Assembly: GCA_001695595.3 (NCBI GenBank)
Contig: MBPM02000011.1
Location: forward strand, 992,001-1,056,000
Length of the DNA stretch: 64,000 nucleotides
Reading direction: 5' to 3'
Source of the DNA: Plasmopara viticola
Lineage: Eukaryota; Oomycota; Peronosporomycetes; Peronosporales; Peronosporaceae
Position 1 is the stretch's first letter; each line of letters begins with the position of its first letter. This document shows positions 34,377 through 59,279 of the stretch, in pieces. The notes below the pieces were generated by a model, which worked only from the letters and a program-made list of their open reading frames with translations, was not told where the DNA came from and ran no database searches. The position numbers were made by a program, and so were the translations under genes.

Positions 34377-35736
34377 CTACTCCACAAACTTCATAGATGA
34401 GCCCTTGCTCAAAGCACCCCATTGCTGATCGTAGACCTTGGCAAACGCGCCAAACTCGGCATCCTTAATCGACAGGTCTTTGCTTTCGGAAAAGAATTCG
34501 TTTGTGACAACACTTAACGTATCGGCCATGAGATCCCGAATTACAAAGTGCAGACGGTCCCCTGTTTGCTTAAAGTCTGGGCCGGGGTTGAACTCAAGAA
34601 GCCACACGTTAAAGTCGTCGTCGACCATAAAGTCCACACCGTAAATCTCGAAACAATTGGGCAGCGGTTGAAAGACTGAAAACTCGCCTTTGTAAGCGTC
34701 GAACGTCTCTGCAGTGATGTGACCAATATCGGAAAGAATGTTAGCCTTTTTGACTGCAGCATCGGTGACGCCTTGGTTCGTCAATATTTCTTCGATATCA
34801 TCCAACATTAGCACACATTCACTTTCAACAAAGTTGGAGTGACTTTGCTGCTGAAAAGTGTTTGTAATGTGCGAGAATTTGTTGTCCGTATCGGCCTCGC
34901 AGTATTGTTCAAGAGCGCAGAGCACGAGACAGTGCTGATAAACGTAAACTTTTAGACCGCCTACCGCTAGAACATATACACGAATGTGAAACTTGCGGCC
35001 CCGCAGTAGCAGCGGCCGCTCTACGTACTCCTGGACAACCCACTCACGGATGTCGGTCCACTCGTTAATGATGCTGCGCAACTTTTGAAAGTTTCTAACT
35101 ACGTTGACTTCAGCGCCCTTGTTAGTAGCACTAGGCTTCATAATCCACGTCTTTTTCTCGCTCTCAAGCACCTGCCTCACTTCCCACAAACACGAATCCA
35201 GGCGTTGGCGAAAGGAGATGCCGAACTGGGACATGCTCTCGTCATAAGCTTCCCATGTGTCTACGACAAGAGTTCGCGGTAACGCCTTACGTAACATACA
35301 ATTTGGGTTCTTCGCAATGTACTTGGATAAGTAGATGGACAGCTGAGCCTTGCGCGAGAGTCCCTTGCGAATGCAGTAGGCGTTGGCCACAACCTTTCCA
35401 GCCAGAATATTCTCCCAATCAAGGTTTTCATACTCGTCCCACTGCAGCACATCAACGTATTTGACTGTTAGTGTCTACATGTATTACCACCCGTTCGTAA
35501 AGCAACAGATCTTGTACAATGAGGTCTGGAAGTTTGTTGCCATCGTCACCCACAATTGTGTACATAGCAGGATGTAGCGCGAACGCGCGGTCAACTAAAG
35601 GCGCCACGTAATCACTAGGCACATTTACGCGTGCTAACAAATCCTCTTTGTATCCGTTGGCTACCTCTCCCGCCAGAAGTCGATACCTTATGGCACAAGC
35701 GAGCTCGCTCGTCTGCCAGTGAGGTGCGTCTTTCAT
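34377..35736 (-). CDS. Tubulin-tyrosine ligase (TTL) family protein
   Basis: Two exons on the minus strand, 35736-35488 and 35441-34377, give 437 aa. The 46-bp intron (GTAATA to CTGCAG, with a CACTAAC branch point) is among the shortest here. The ATP-grasp fold is intact: TWIMKPSATNKG for nucleotide binding, WVVQEYVERPLLLRGRKFHIRVYVL in the centre, and VWLLEFNPGPDF with the metal-binding Glu and Asn. The family ligates amino acids to tubulin or other proteins; the first 85 residues (MKDAPHWQTSELACAIRYRL onwards) resemble the N-terminus of simple TTL/PBY1-type proteins rather than polyglutamylases. Tyrosination versus another activity cannot be decided. It is convergent with COG1. Confidence 0.88.
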
Positions 35737-47212
<11,476 letters not shown>

Positions 47213-47425
47213 GCCTTAGACATAGAGTCAAGTGGGTGACACGATCTCACGCGGTACAAATATTGTGTCTTGAACGATATTTTCCTGCGCTAGAGCGGAT
47301 AGAATTGTGTTGTATACAGCTAAATTTTAACCCGCCGACGTGCGTCCGTCTAGCAAAGATCGGCCCCCACAGCACTTCGTACGCCCACTGAATTATTGCG
47401 TTCCAGAAACGTGAGATATCTTGTC

Positions 47426-48241
47426 CTAGAGTGCCTCCCTCGCCCTTGTTTTTTTGGTCACAACTTTCTTCCTTCCTGCTACTGTAATGCTCAATCGTGA
47501 CTTATCATTGCTAATTCGCACGACTTGTCGAATCGGTCTCTCCGTTTTCGCTTTAAGCCGCGCCTTCTGAACTTGTAACTTCTGGCCACTTTTTGGCTGC
47601 TTTGCATATGCATAAGACGTGACCTTCCGCTCCTGTCGCCGCGCGTTCTTCTTTTTCAACAAAAATGGTGAAGCGGTTCTCTTTATCGACGTTTTACCGA
47701 CGACTTGGCGATTAGGAGAAGACCTGATAGACTTATCCGCTTGCAAGTGCCGGCGCAAGTTCGCAGTGATGGCTGAAATGCCCGTCTTGGTCTTACCATG
47801 CGCCGTTTTATTCTTGGAAGCCACAAACAGCGCTGGCAACCCGCGATTTTTGTTCACCACAGCCTTTCGATGGGCTTTTTGACCATTCTTGACGATAGTA
47901 TTATGGTGTTGCTGATGGCCCTGCTGCTGTTGGCGCTGCTGCTGTTGGCGCTGTTGCTGTGATTGCTTCTGCTTAGTCTTCCTTGCAGGCGTTTCCTTCC
48001 GTTTCTTAACCTCGTGATTCAGCAGTTTGTGCATATTCCTGCGCTCCTTAATCAGCGCGTCTGCATGTACGCAATAACTTCAGTTAGTTTTCGAGTCCCA
48101 CAACAAATGTGTTTCGCCAATGCTGCACACACCAAGAGAAAGATCAAGACGTCCTCTTGCGTCCGCGCCACGCGGACTTCCATCTGCGTCGAAGATATGA
48201 CCATTGCCGAGAATGTTAATGGAGTCGATTGACGCTGGCAT
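47426..48241 (-). CDS. Basic protein with UAP56-binding motif, possible mRNA export adaptor
   Basis: Exon 1 is 48241-48133 and exon 2 is 48060-47426 on the minus strand; the 72-bp intron has a CTAACTG branch point and ATGCAG acceptor. The product is 247 aa. The exon junction creates LDLSLDALIKERR, which closely follows the UAP56-binding motif of ALYREF and UIF (pattern MSLDDIIK). The rest is strongly basic and low complexity: a polyglutamine tract interrupted by Arg and His (about residues 70-90), then many Lys/Arg clusters to the C-terminus. UIF-like export adaptors share this architecture, with one short N-terminal motif and basic RNA-binding tails. The export role is inference; another disordered nuclear RNA- or ribosome-biogenesis protein is possible. 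It ends 213 bp from the GluRS stop, convergent. Confidence 0.68.
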
Positions 48242-48408
48242 GGCAGTTGCAGTGTTTCGTAGTCGTTACGTTGGAAAATGAGTGCGTCCGTGACTTGAAC
48301 ATGTTAAGCGCGACGTTTATGCGGCCCAATCGAAATGCAGAGATCCATAGAAAGATCTTGGTAGTGGCAAATACTAAAGTCAAGTTTAAAACATAATGTA
48401 AAGATTTA

Positions 48409-49999
<1,591 letters not shown>

Positions 50000-50136
50000 A
50001 GCCAAACAAAATTTGATAAACCGATACTCTCATGCTGGTTATGACCAATCAAAACGAGGCACGGCCCGACATTGTCCAACCCAAAAGATGTATTGCATTT
50101 TATCACCTACAATTTTTTATCAACCAATCGGTAACT

Positions 50137-52866
50137 TCAACTTTCGCAAATTGATTCCGACAACTTGGCGGTGGCTGCTTGCAGTCCTTCGCAGCGCTGC
50201 TCGTCTAGCCCCAATGCCACGACTTCCCTGTGTGTTTTTCGTCAACTTAGTCAGAAATTTTTTATACTAGAACAGGAAGCAAAAGTAAAGGCTACTTACC
50301 GCTTTATTTCTTCAAGGTCGAGCAGTAATTGCATCCGCATCTTCTCCGTGTCGGATACGGTGTTGTTGGCAAGAAAAGAGCTGGAATCCGAGTGTCGCTG
50401 CAATTTTCGACTCTTGAGTGATTCCTCAAGCTCCAATGCTGATCTCAGTAGCTCCAATGATAGAGATAAATAGACATCGCAGACTTCCGTAACGATAGCC
50501 TGCAAAAAGTACTGTTTTTTATCCAAATTGAAATGAGCGCCCCACATTTCCAAAAAATCTTGAATTGGCCTTCGTGTTGCATTGCACAATAAGCTTTGAG
50601 TACCACTATGAACACATACATAATAAAGTACCGGATGATGTTGGACACGTAGGTCGATGGGGCCGAAGGCGGAGGTTTGTTTGTCATTTGGTACTGCCCC
50701 TTTACAGTGCTGCACAGATAAGAGGCACTTAATTACATGCTCCATTCTACGGTTAAAGTGAAGCTTGAACTTACCGAATGGCGGGAAGAACCTTTTTACA
50801 GTCAGCAGAAACAGTCGTTATAGCTGTAGACCAACAGCTAGCTTCAAGCTCCACCAGAGAAGCTAGCGGCTAAAATGAAATGCAAAATTAATATCCAACG
50901 TTAAAGTCAAGCGAAATTATACCAACCTCTTTAAACAGTTCAGCCACAAAGGTCTGGCTGTCGTCTATAATAGCACTAACGTTCCTCTCTACGACGGCAT
51001 AGAGATTCTGAGAAATCTGTTGTGGCCAAAAGCAATTTTACCATTGAACTCCTGCATACAGGTGGCAGCAATCACGTTACCTTTTTGTGTAGCACGTGAA
51101 AGTCACTCGCAGCGAATAATAAATCCTCGTAAGAAGACAGAACTTGTAGCGACACCAGAGCAAAATCCACCTTGGATCCACTGTTGATCGCTGCTACGGT
51201 CTTTAACAATGGTGTAGTCCAGTAATCAATATAATACGCTAAAAATTGGACGCAGAGTCTGCAAAAGTTGGGAAGTAGTGGTGCAAGAAAACTGCGGTCG
51301 CTCCAACAGTCTTGCATTGCCTGCCAAAGATGTTTTGAATTCGCGTAAATCAGTGTTAATTCGCCGTTTGAGCTTGATGCATTACTTGGTGAAAGTGAAG
51401 ACACCAACTCGTCATGCCCGCTGACAAAAGACTTTTCTAATATCCCAGATAGGTGCGCCGCTCGCAGCTGAAAGTACACTTCGGTATTCCACTTTTCCTT
51501 AAAGTCCACAACGCTCTCGTGCGATCGGAACCGGATCTTCATAATCTCATTCGTACAAAAACGTTCCTCAATGTCAGCTAGGAAGCGCATGCTAACTGTG
51601 TAATTTTGATGAAAGCGCTCTGAGTCAGCCGCTTGAAATATAATTTCGTGCTTTGACGACAAATGTTCTTGTAAAGGCTTCCATATGGCGTTACCAAGAA
51701 TGTCTACTGAGCATTTGCTCTCCCCCTGACAAACAGATAGCGCAAGCGTAGTCGCAAATTTGCTAGATATGAAGTTTAAAATGGACTCATAAATTTTAGG
51801 TAGACCTTCACAGGAGCCGCGAGCTCTGCCATCCAGTTTACTGCGCGTCAATGTTTCCTCAGCAAATGGCTGAACAAGCAATCGGCCAATTATTTTTCGG
51901 GAATATGACTCTTGTTAAGCAGCACGTACGCCCGCAGCAAGTAGCTTAAGGTCACTGCACTAATGGCATGATCACGATTGTAGAATGTATCAGGAAAGAT
52001 TTCAGTCGCAAACTCAGTCTCTAATCGATGCAGGAGCGTTTCCTCAATAACTGCAAGCCGCTTCTCCTCCTTCTTTAACGACAATACGAGATACAAGTAT
52101 CAGTCTTATAAGCACGACAAAATTTGAGGAGGGACATTCGATACCTGAATCGTGTCAAGGTGCATAACCTTCATAAACTCGAGATCCAACTGGACGAAAA
52201 TGTGGGCCGCGCGCTCAAGCTTCGCACATCCCTCGGCTGCATTTGTGACGATTAGAGATCTTTTCACATGCTCAAAATTCTCAAATTCGCTATCACTATC
52301 TTCGTCAAAGTCAAGTGGTCCATCCTGTCCACCAGAGCTCTGTTCCGGCCTCTCATCGTCGCTATTAAACGGCAACTCAATCTCCAGCAACTCTTCCAAC
52401 AGCAATAACTTCTGCGAGATCTCAATACTTAATTGTAAATCCTTTTCCTGCTGCTGCAGCTCGTTCGCCAGATGCAACTGTTTCTGGATCTTGCTCTGCA
52501 ACGCGCCCTATACTCTCACCACAAAGTCGATATTAGCTGACGCACCCTATTAAATCACTTTCACCAGCTTTGTACCATGGTATTCTGCACATCATCTACG
52601 CGTCTAATCACCGTCAAAATAGGAGCACGCACGCCGGAGACGGCTTCGTCTACGCCTTTTAACTTGGAAGAGAGCTGTAGAAATTCGGCGTAGTCCTCAT
52701 TGATAATAGCTACAAGTTGGTTTTCCAGTGCTGATTGAAATTGCTTCAAATCCTGGTAGATGCTTTCCATAGGGCTGTGTGCGCGGCAAGTCTCAAGAAA
52801 GTTCCCCACATCGAACACCTCCTTCGAGAAAGCTTCCTCATCAAAACAGTACTTACCCAACACCAT
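50137..52866 (-). CDS. COG2: Conserved oligomeric Golgi complex subunit 2, with one frameshift
   Basis: COG2 partners COG1 in lobe A of the Golgi tether. Eight minus-strand exons (52866-52576, 52507-52145, 52072-51081, 51016-50927, 50869-50775, 50709-50632, 50569-50300, 50227-50137) give about 756 aa; the usual length is about 740. The N-terminus CFDEEAFSKEVFDVGNFL and INEDYAEFLQLSSKLKGVDEA is the diagnostic COG2 motif. YQMTNKPPPSAPSTYVSNIIR joining PIQDF near the C-terminus is a second. Exon 3 is 992 nt, one short of a multiple of three. The frame breaks at the A5 run (T5 on plus) at 51893-51897, and one added base joins two conserved helical segments. A 56-bp intron would remove conserved residues, so I prefer an indel, either an assembly error or a true mutation. 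Confidence 0.88.
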
Positions 52867-52882
52867 GGTATCTGTACTCTAA

Positions 52883-52890
52883 TCACTTTC
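52883..52890 (+). promoter_or_regulatory. Possible initiator of the FAB1 gene in a short divergent promoter
   Basis: TCACTTTC, the same octamer as upstream of transaldolase, lies 116 bases before the FAB1 ATG at 53006 and only 17 bases beyond the COG2 ATG at 52866. The whole space between the two divergent start codons is 139 bp, so both genes probably share one promoter region. Motif match only. Confidence 0.35.
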
Positions 52891-53005
52891 TACACGTAAG
52901 GTATTCAATCTTACAAGGTCTCATTTATCATACCGGTATGTACTTTAATAGGAAAAAGAAGCGTCGAGCAATATCGGTACTTAAAAGCTTCCTTTCTGCG
53001 CCAAC

Positions 53006-56000
53006 ATGGCGGACGCCGAGCGACGCGTCCAGTCGATGTCGCTCCAGCGTCTAGATAGAGATATTTCACGGTGCGGATTGAAGCAAAAAACTAACAGGAT
53101 CTTATTTTGTCGAATGCGGCTAAGGTTTCTACTGTATAAATTGTTTAGCTTGACGACGTTCCCGATACCCGGGTTTTCGGCTTCAACGCTTCAAGTGGGT
53201 AACGTTCATATCTTTAAGCTCAAATATTTATCTTACACGCTTTGTTTTCTTGCTTTGCTTGACCTGCATTTGCTGTGTAGGATTCTGAACATGGACTATC
53301 CGAGACGTTGAATTCTGCTGGTATGTAATTTTGAGTGCAGTGGCTGACTACAAGACGACGGCATAATTACAGTAAGCGAGCTCATTGTGGCTGATTTATA
53401 TGAACGTTTAGCATCTTCTGTAAAAGCTCGTCCTCCTCCTCTATCGGCAGGAAAACAGTACTGGATGCCAGACCATCTCTGTAAAGTATGGCATATGTTT
53501 CCATATACTCGACCGTCTTGTCATGTTCGTAACTCCTACTTCCTTGGTGGCTTGTAGGTATGCTACAACTGCTCCGCAGCGTTTACACTCTTCCGACGGC
53601 GCCATCATTGCCGGTTGTGCGGACAAATTTTTTGTTACGATTGCAGCAATAACTTTATCAGTGGAACACCTCACGATTTGCCGGGCGTCATTCGAGTGTG
53701 TACATTCTGTCTTCACTTCGCTGATACAGCTGTTAATAACAAGACAATTGAAAAGGATATGAAGCAGCATTCCGTTGAAAGAGTGGACAGCGATGAGATG
53801 TCGCAAGAGTCCTTTGCAAGTCCACTTGACAAGTTACCGTCGTATCGACATAGTGGAGAATGGGGTACTATGAAACCGTCGCCGCTGATATTTGGCCCTT
53901 TAAATGATCAAGACGAAGCGCCTGCATTGCTCTCACCGGTCGAGTCTAATTCCAGCGATTCTGGCGGCTTTCAGCAGTCTGCAGACCTATCGACACTCCC
54001 AGGCGAGACATTTGAGGAATTCAAAATGAATCGGAAATATCAGCCCCGACCAAAGCCTAGAAGGAGACGATATAGCACGGAACTTCTAGGTGCAATTGAA
54101 GGTGGCGGGCTGATGGAAGCCGAGCTGATGAGTAGTAACCAAGAAAAAGAGGAAGCGTCAATCAGATGCAGGAGTTCTACTGATTCGGAAAGGGTGCAAG
54201 AGAAACATGGCTCGTTCAAAAGCAAAAACATTTACACGCAGCGAGAAGTTGCGCTGGATAAGTATATGGTATTCTAAATTTCTTATTTTTCGAGAAAATT
54301 ATACTAATCTGTCAACCTTGACCTCAATGAAATATAGCAATTTGCTCATGATCGAATTCGCGAAGGTATCAAAGAAGCAGCATCGGCGCTGTCGAATAGC
54401 TTACCAAAGTCTGAACCCATTGACTTAGATCAGCTTGTATCAAATCTGGAAGATCTGGCGTTTGTCGTGACTGGCCATCTTCTTTTCAGCATGAATTTTC
54501 GGTCACCTAGTGGTTTTAATTACTCAAACCTCGTCAAAGTAAAAAGCATTGCCATGCCTGACATCGTTCAGACAGATAAGGAAGAGCGGAGCTACGATTT
54601 TAATTGGCTGGCTGGAACTGTGTGTCACAAGCACTTGAGTCACAAGCAAATGGCCCAACACGTTGTGAATCCCCGCATATTGCTTTTTGCTTGTGGAATA
54701 AGTTACGATCGTTCAAACGGTACTGGACGTATGAGTTCCTTAGATACGCTTTTAGAACAAGAAAAGAGCTACATGGGCATATTGGTCGACAAAATCTCGG
54801 CGTTAGAGCCGGATATCATTTTTGTGGAAAAAACCGTTTCGCGATATGCTCAAGAGCTTCTATGTGAACGCCGAATATCAATCGTGCTCAATGTCAAGAG
54901 CGAGATGCTCCATCGAATTGCACGTCACATCGGGGCTGAAGTAATAACAATGGTGGATCATGTGGATAAAGCTAATCCTGCACAAGTGGTCGGTCGTTGT
55001 AGATCATTTACAGCAAAGTCAATTCCTGTTTTTCCAGACAATGAGCTACCACCAGTGCATAAATCTTCGCAAGCGCTTACTGATGTGTCCATGAAAGCTC
55101 ATGCAACACCAAGTCGTTTGCGAATGGACACATACTTGTACCTTGATGGATGTGATCCGCTTAATGGTTGCACAGTACTTATCACTGGACCGCATAAGCC
55201 AACCTTGCGATTGTTAAAGCAGCTAACGCGCTCAGTGCTGTCGATGACTTATCAATTTTTACTGGAAGCTCATATTTTGTCCGACTTCAGTCTAAGTAAT
55301 GGCTGCAAAACAAACATCATCGAGGATCAACGCACCACTTGGTGCACAACATCAACCCTACGTGTTCGTGATCCTGGATCTGCTAATCCTCGATATCATC
55401 AATGCGTAGAAGCCCAACATCTTTGCATTACTGCCTACTCAGACAAAGACGTGTCATTTGGAAATTTTTTAAACCAAGAGTTGGCCGCTCTCTCCCTCAA
55501 GTGCCAGGTACGTGATTGCTAATTCTACTAAGTTGAGATTTAGTTTGCAATGAAGTAATAATGCTTTCTTTTTGTTAGAATTCTAAATGCAACTATTTAA
55601 TGGCAGATCATGCTCACACATTTAGCTGCCGAACGGGGACTATAGTTATATCGTTCGAGGAGTTGCCAAACCAAACCAAGCAGACTTTGTTTATGTCAAT
55701 GGATCAAAAGTACGACACTGGATTAACTGATTGCTCATTTAGCTCTACTAGCGAATTGTCTTTCGCCATGGGTTCCGAACGGGATATTGATCCAATGCTG
55801 GTAACACCTGCTTGTTTTACCCAGACGTCAAAGCGCGAAGCTGAAAGTGCAAAATTAGCGGAGAACTCGTATCCTACAATATTATTTTGGCGTTGGTGCC
55901 GCGAATGCAAAAGTGTCATATCACCATTTATACCGCTGGAAAAGTATGTTTACAAGTATTCTTTTGCAAGATTTTTGGAAGTGCTATTTGCCGAAGCTGA

Positions 56001-58386
56001 AGGCTTGAAGCTGCCAAAATCATCGTCAACGACATGCACTCATTCGTCACTTGAATCGCACGTTCTGTTTTTAAACATCGGCAACTCCGTTGCGCGTTTT
56101 GATTACATAAAACAGGTGTCACTTCGTCTCAGCCGTACCAATTTAAACAGCATTGCTAGTATTTGTGATTCCTTGGAGACTATGGAACGGGTTATTGTTA
56201 AAAAAGAAGTTGTTACTCGCCTTGATGGCCTTAAGTGGCAATTACTATCAGTTATTAATGCCTTCACGGAAAAGGTCCAGGAAATTAACCAGGCTGTAGA
56301 CGCTCTTGAGTGGGCTAAAACTAATCGTCAACATGCACGGCTTTTTCTCGAAGTCATGTGTATATTTAAAATGGTGCGCAGTGGTCATGCGATATTCTCA
56401 CATAAATTAACGCAGCTAGAAAAAGAGTCGGCGAGCAGCTTGGGTGATTGCGATGCTACTCAACGCGCGTTATATTTTTTTGCATGCAAATGGATTACAT
56501 GCATGCTGCGACTTCGCAAGATAATAAAGAAGCATTTAACGACATATGCATCTTCTCCAGCTCCTACTTGTAACTCTATTACGCTTGGAGGCATTACGTT
56601 TCAACGTGCGGCCATTCTATCACCGACTCTATCCCCACTGATTGAGATGGAGTCCACACAAACACCTAGCACCATTGTTAAGGAGCTAAATTTGATTGCA
56701 GGAGCAGAGCCACTTGCTCGACGAAGAAGTAGTGCCGCACTAAGTTCTATGACCGCGTCAAAATCGTCAACACATAATGCAGTAGCGTCCTCATCGACAA
56801 TTCCAGGTGCCGAATCTATTAAGAGACCATCAATTCCTATTCTAGGTCGTGCAAACAGTATTGGCAACGCAAGAGAGGTACGTAAATGCACGATGTGTTC
56901 GTGAAAGTGTATATCAAATTAGTCGATAACGCGATTTTTGCGTCTTCAAAGCCACGAGCATGTTGGAAAGATACTTTACTAGATCTTTACCGAGTTCTAG
57001 GCCGATCTGATCCAGAGCATGACATCACAATCGATCTTCCTGACACGTTGACAGCAGGGCATCCAAGCCTTCCTCAACGATCAAAAGGTCGCGTAGTGCT
57101 GGTAGACGAGACAATGCCAATTACATACGTTGCGTATGCTTTATCGTCCGATTCTTACGAAGAAGAAATGGATGGATGGAAGCTTCGCGTCCATAATGAA
57201 GCAATCGAGTCGGTTGCTACGCAGAATAAAACGCATGATGGAGCAAGCACAAACTGGTTGCGTGCAGCTCTTAAAACAAGGCTAAATGCGCCGTTTAAGC
57301 TTACTACTGTGGAAATGCCGCTGCACGTATCGCTCCTTCCAGGCAAAACATCTTCATCAATGTCATCTTTATGTTGGGAGTTGTCGATGATAGCGTACTA
57401 TCCACTTCAGGTATTATGTTAATGTTGGAGGCACTGATCTCAACCGCATTAACATAACGATTTTGTCTGCTTTTGATCGCTAGTTTGAAGTACTGCGTGA
57501 ACTGTTTTGCGGGAATTTGCAAAATTTTGTGTCCTCCATATCTCACGTGGCAAATTGGGACGCAAATGGTGGTAAATCAGGTGCGTCTTTTTACCGATCA
57601 TTAGACGACCGTTTCATTATTAAGCACATTTCTTCAAAAGAGATGCAGGTTAGTTTTTCATCCTAAAAGTTACTTAGAGCTGTCTGACAGCTAACCGTTT
57701 TGTAGAGTTTCTTGGGATGCCTTTCAGGATATTTTAGCTATATGGCGAGTATCTACTTTAATGGCAGAGCCAGTCTGTTATCAAAAACGGTCGGCCTTTA
57801 CCAGACGACGATGACTCGAAAGGATTCTGGACAGAAAGTGGTGCAATACATTTGTGTCATGGAAAATGCGTTTTACCGCAAGCAAATTTTGCGAGCATAT
57901 GACCTTAAGGGAAGCATTCGAAACCGTTTTACCGCGCCTCAACTCACATCTAATGATCAGCCAGGCGAGCCCAGTGACCGTGTGCTTCTGGATGGTAATT
58001 TTTTAGAGTTTACTAAAGGTCACCCTATGGGTGTAATTGCTGAGGACCATCAGTTTATATTGAAGGCTGTACAGAATGATACTGATTTTCTCTGCTCGAT
58101 TAACATTGTGGACTATTCGATGGTTTTGGGGTTGAGTTGTCGGCAAGATGACACTGGAAAGCAGCAAGACGTACCTTCGGAAATGATCGTCGGAATCATT
58201 GACTACTTGCGCCAGTTTGATTTAATCAAGCGGGTGGAAAGTGTTGGCAAGTCTGTTGGCATGATTGCTGGCCAATCATCCCCAACCATCATTGAACCGA
58301 GCCTTTACGGAAAACGGTTTAAAGACGCCATTCGTCGATACTTTATGCCAGTATCTCCAATATCATCTGGTACCAATGACGATTGA
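53006..58386 (+). CDS. FAB1: FAB1/PIKfyve-type phosphatidylinositol 3-phosphate 5-kinase
   Basis: Ten exons (53006-53070, 53149-53194, 53281-53320, 53373-53485, 53558-54268, 54338-55507, 55579-56877, 56952-57410, 57484-57648, 57706-58386) give 1,582 aa with consistent phases. The enzyme makes PI(3,5)P2 on endosomes and vacuoles. A FYVE domain (about 80-145) has [14 protein letters not shown] and the paired cysteines; its WxxD and basic motifs lie on opposite sides of a 72-bp intron. A TCP1/CCT-like domain follows (about 340-600), then the Fab1 Cys-rich region ending [11 protein letters not shown], and the C-terminal kinase with [25 protein letters not shown] and [11 protein letters not shown]. 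All core kinase motifs are intact. Three tiny first exons make the N-terminus less certain; intron 7 was placed by phase and a pyrimidine-rich acceptor. Confidence 0.92.
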
Positions 58387-59089
58387 GAGACTACTTGCCA
58401 AACAACCTGGCCGCACATACCTGATAGATAAATCAGTCGATAGATATATACAGCGAGACAGAGTAAAGTGTACCCAATACTTTGTGGCGTGCGCCTTGGC
58501 GTGTGCCTTGCGCTTCGATGAAATTTACCGATACGATTTTGCTTTGTGAAGGCGCGTAATAGAATGGACTTTTCTAGTCTGACGTCTGTCGGATAATAGG
58601 ATTATGCGATGGCTTAACTCAAAACGCAAAGCCAGCTTACGTCTTTCCTTCAAAACCGTTACTTTGGCTGACAGACGTAACTTGCCCTAACACGATTCTA
58701 GCGATCAATTCAAACACCGACTGAAATGAGTTTATGTCAGCGCATACTGAAGCAGAAGATCAAACGAAAAAATATCTTTATATTCGCGACCATATCCCTT
58801 AGTTAAGAATTGTTTCATAATCCCCTCTCAAACTTTATCTTAGTTGGCCGAAGCAAAGGACATTGTGTGCTGGATTTGCATTACATGTATGTAATACCGA
58901 ATGAGCTGCTAATGACGCAAATTGCGATATTTCATATCGGGAGCATATTAGGACGCATAATTAGGAATCGCATAATTAGAAATTAAATAGCTTTGCTACA
59001 TGTATACTTTTTTTTCAAGTCTATTAAAACTCAATTACGACGCAAAATGGCCAAACTTTCGATATATAAATATATTAAATGAACTAATT
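58387..59089. other. Intergenic region without supported genes
   Basis: AT-rich sequence downstream of FAB1. No open frame with a domain and no repeat family recognised, apart from short duplicated phrases near 58490-58500 (GTGCCTTG) and 58950-58980 (ACGCATAATTAGGAATCGCATAATTAG). Confidence 0.5.
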
Positions 59090-59279
59090 TCCAAGCTTCC
59101 TTGTATTGTATTGTATTGTATTACGTTATGGCTAGTCCACGGCATAGGGTGGTGTCCGCATACGTCGGGTCTCGTTCGGCGGGCAGTGCAGCCAGCACCG
59201 AGGCCGTGAGGGTCTTCCATTATTTTGTGTAGTTCTGACTTGGTAAGAGCCCAGGTGGCGCCCTGGTCCAAGCTTCCTT
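59090..59279 (-). mobile_element. 5'-truncated SINE-like retroposon with 13-bp target-site duplication
   Basis: The body at 59103-59266 (164 bp) lies on the minus strand and ends in an (AATAC)n tail. It is flanked by perfect copies of TCCAAGCTTCCTT (plus strand) at 59090-59102 and 59267-59279. It matches the 3' half of the element at 25518-25866 over nearly its whole length with few substitutions, but lacks the first 130 or so bases. Truncation at the 5' end together with a clean target-site duplication is typical of LINE-style reverse transcription. The perfect duplication suggests a fairly recent insertion. Confidence 0.85.

Noticed and set aside
47963..48232. Plus-strand 89-codon frame opposite the export-adaptor-like gene
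   Set aside because: Antisense shadow of the minus-strand exons; no domain and no start context.
51890..51951. A 56-bp intron (GTGCTG to TTCAG) as an explanation of the COG2 frame break
   Set aside because: It would remove residues (VLLNKS...RLLVQ) that align with conserved COG2 sequence; the donor is weak and exon arithmetic favours a one-base indel.
59035..59271. 78-codon frame across the SINE-like element as a protein
   Set aside because: Most differences between the two copies change amino acids and the frame is interrupted differently in each; it lies on a retroposon.
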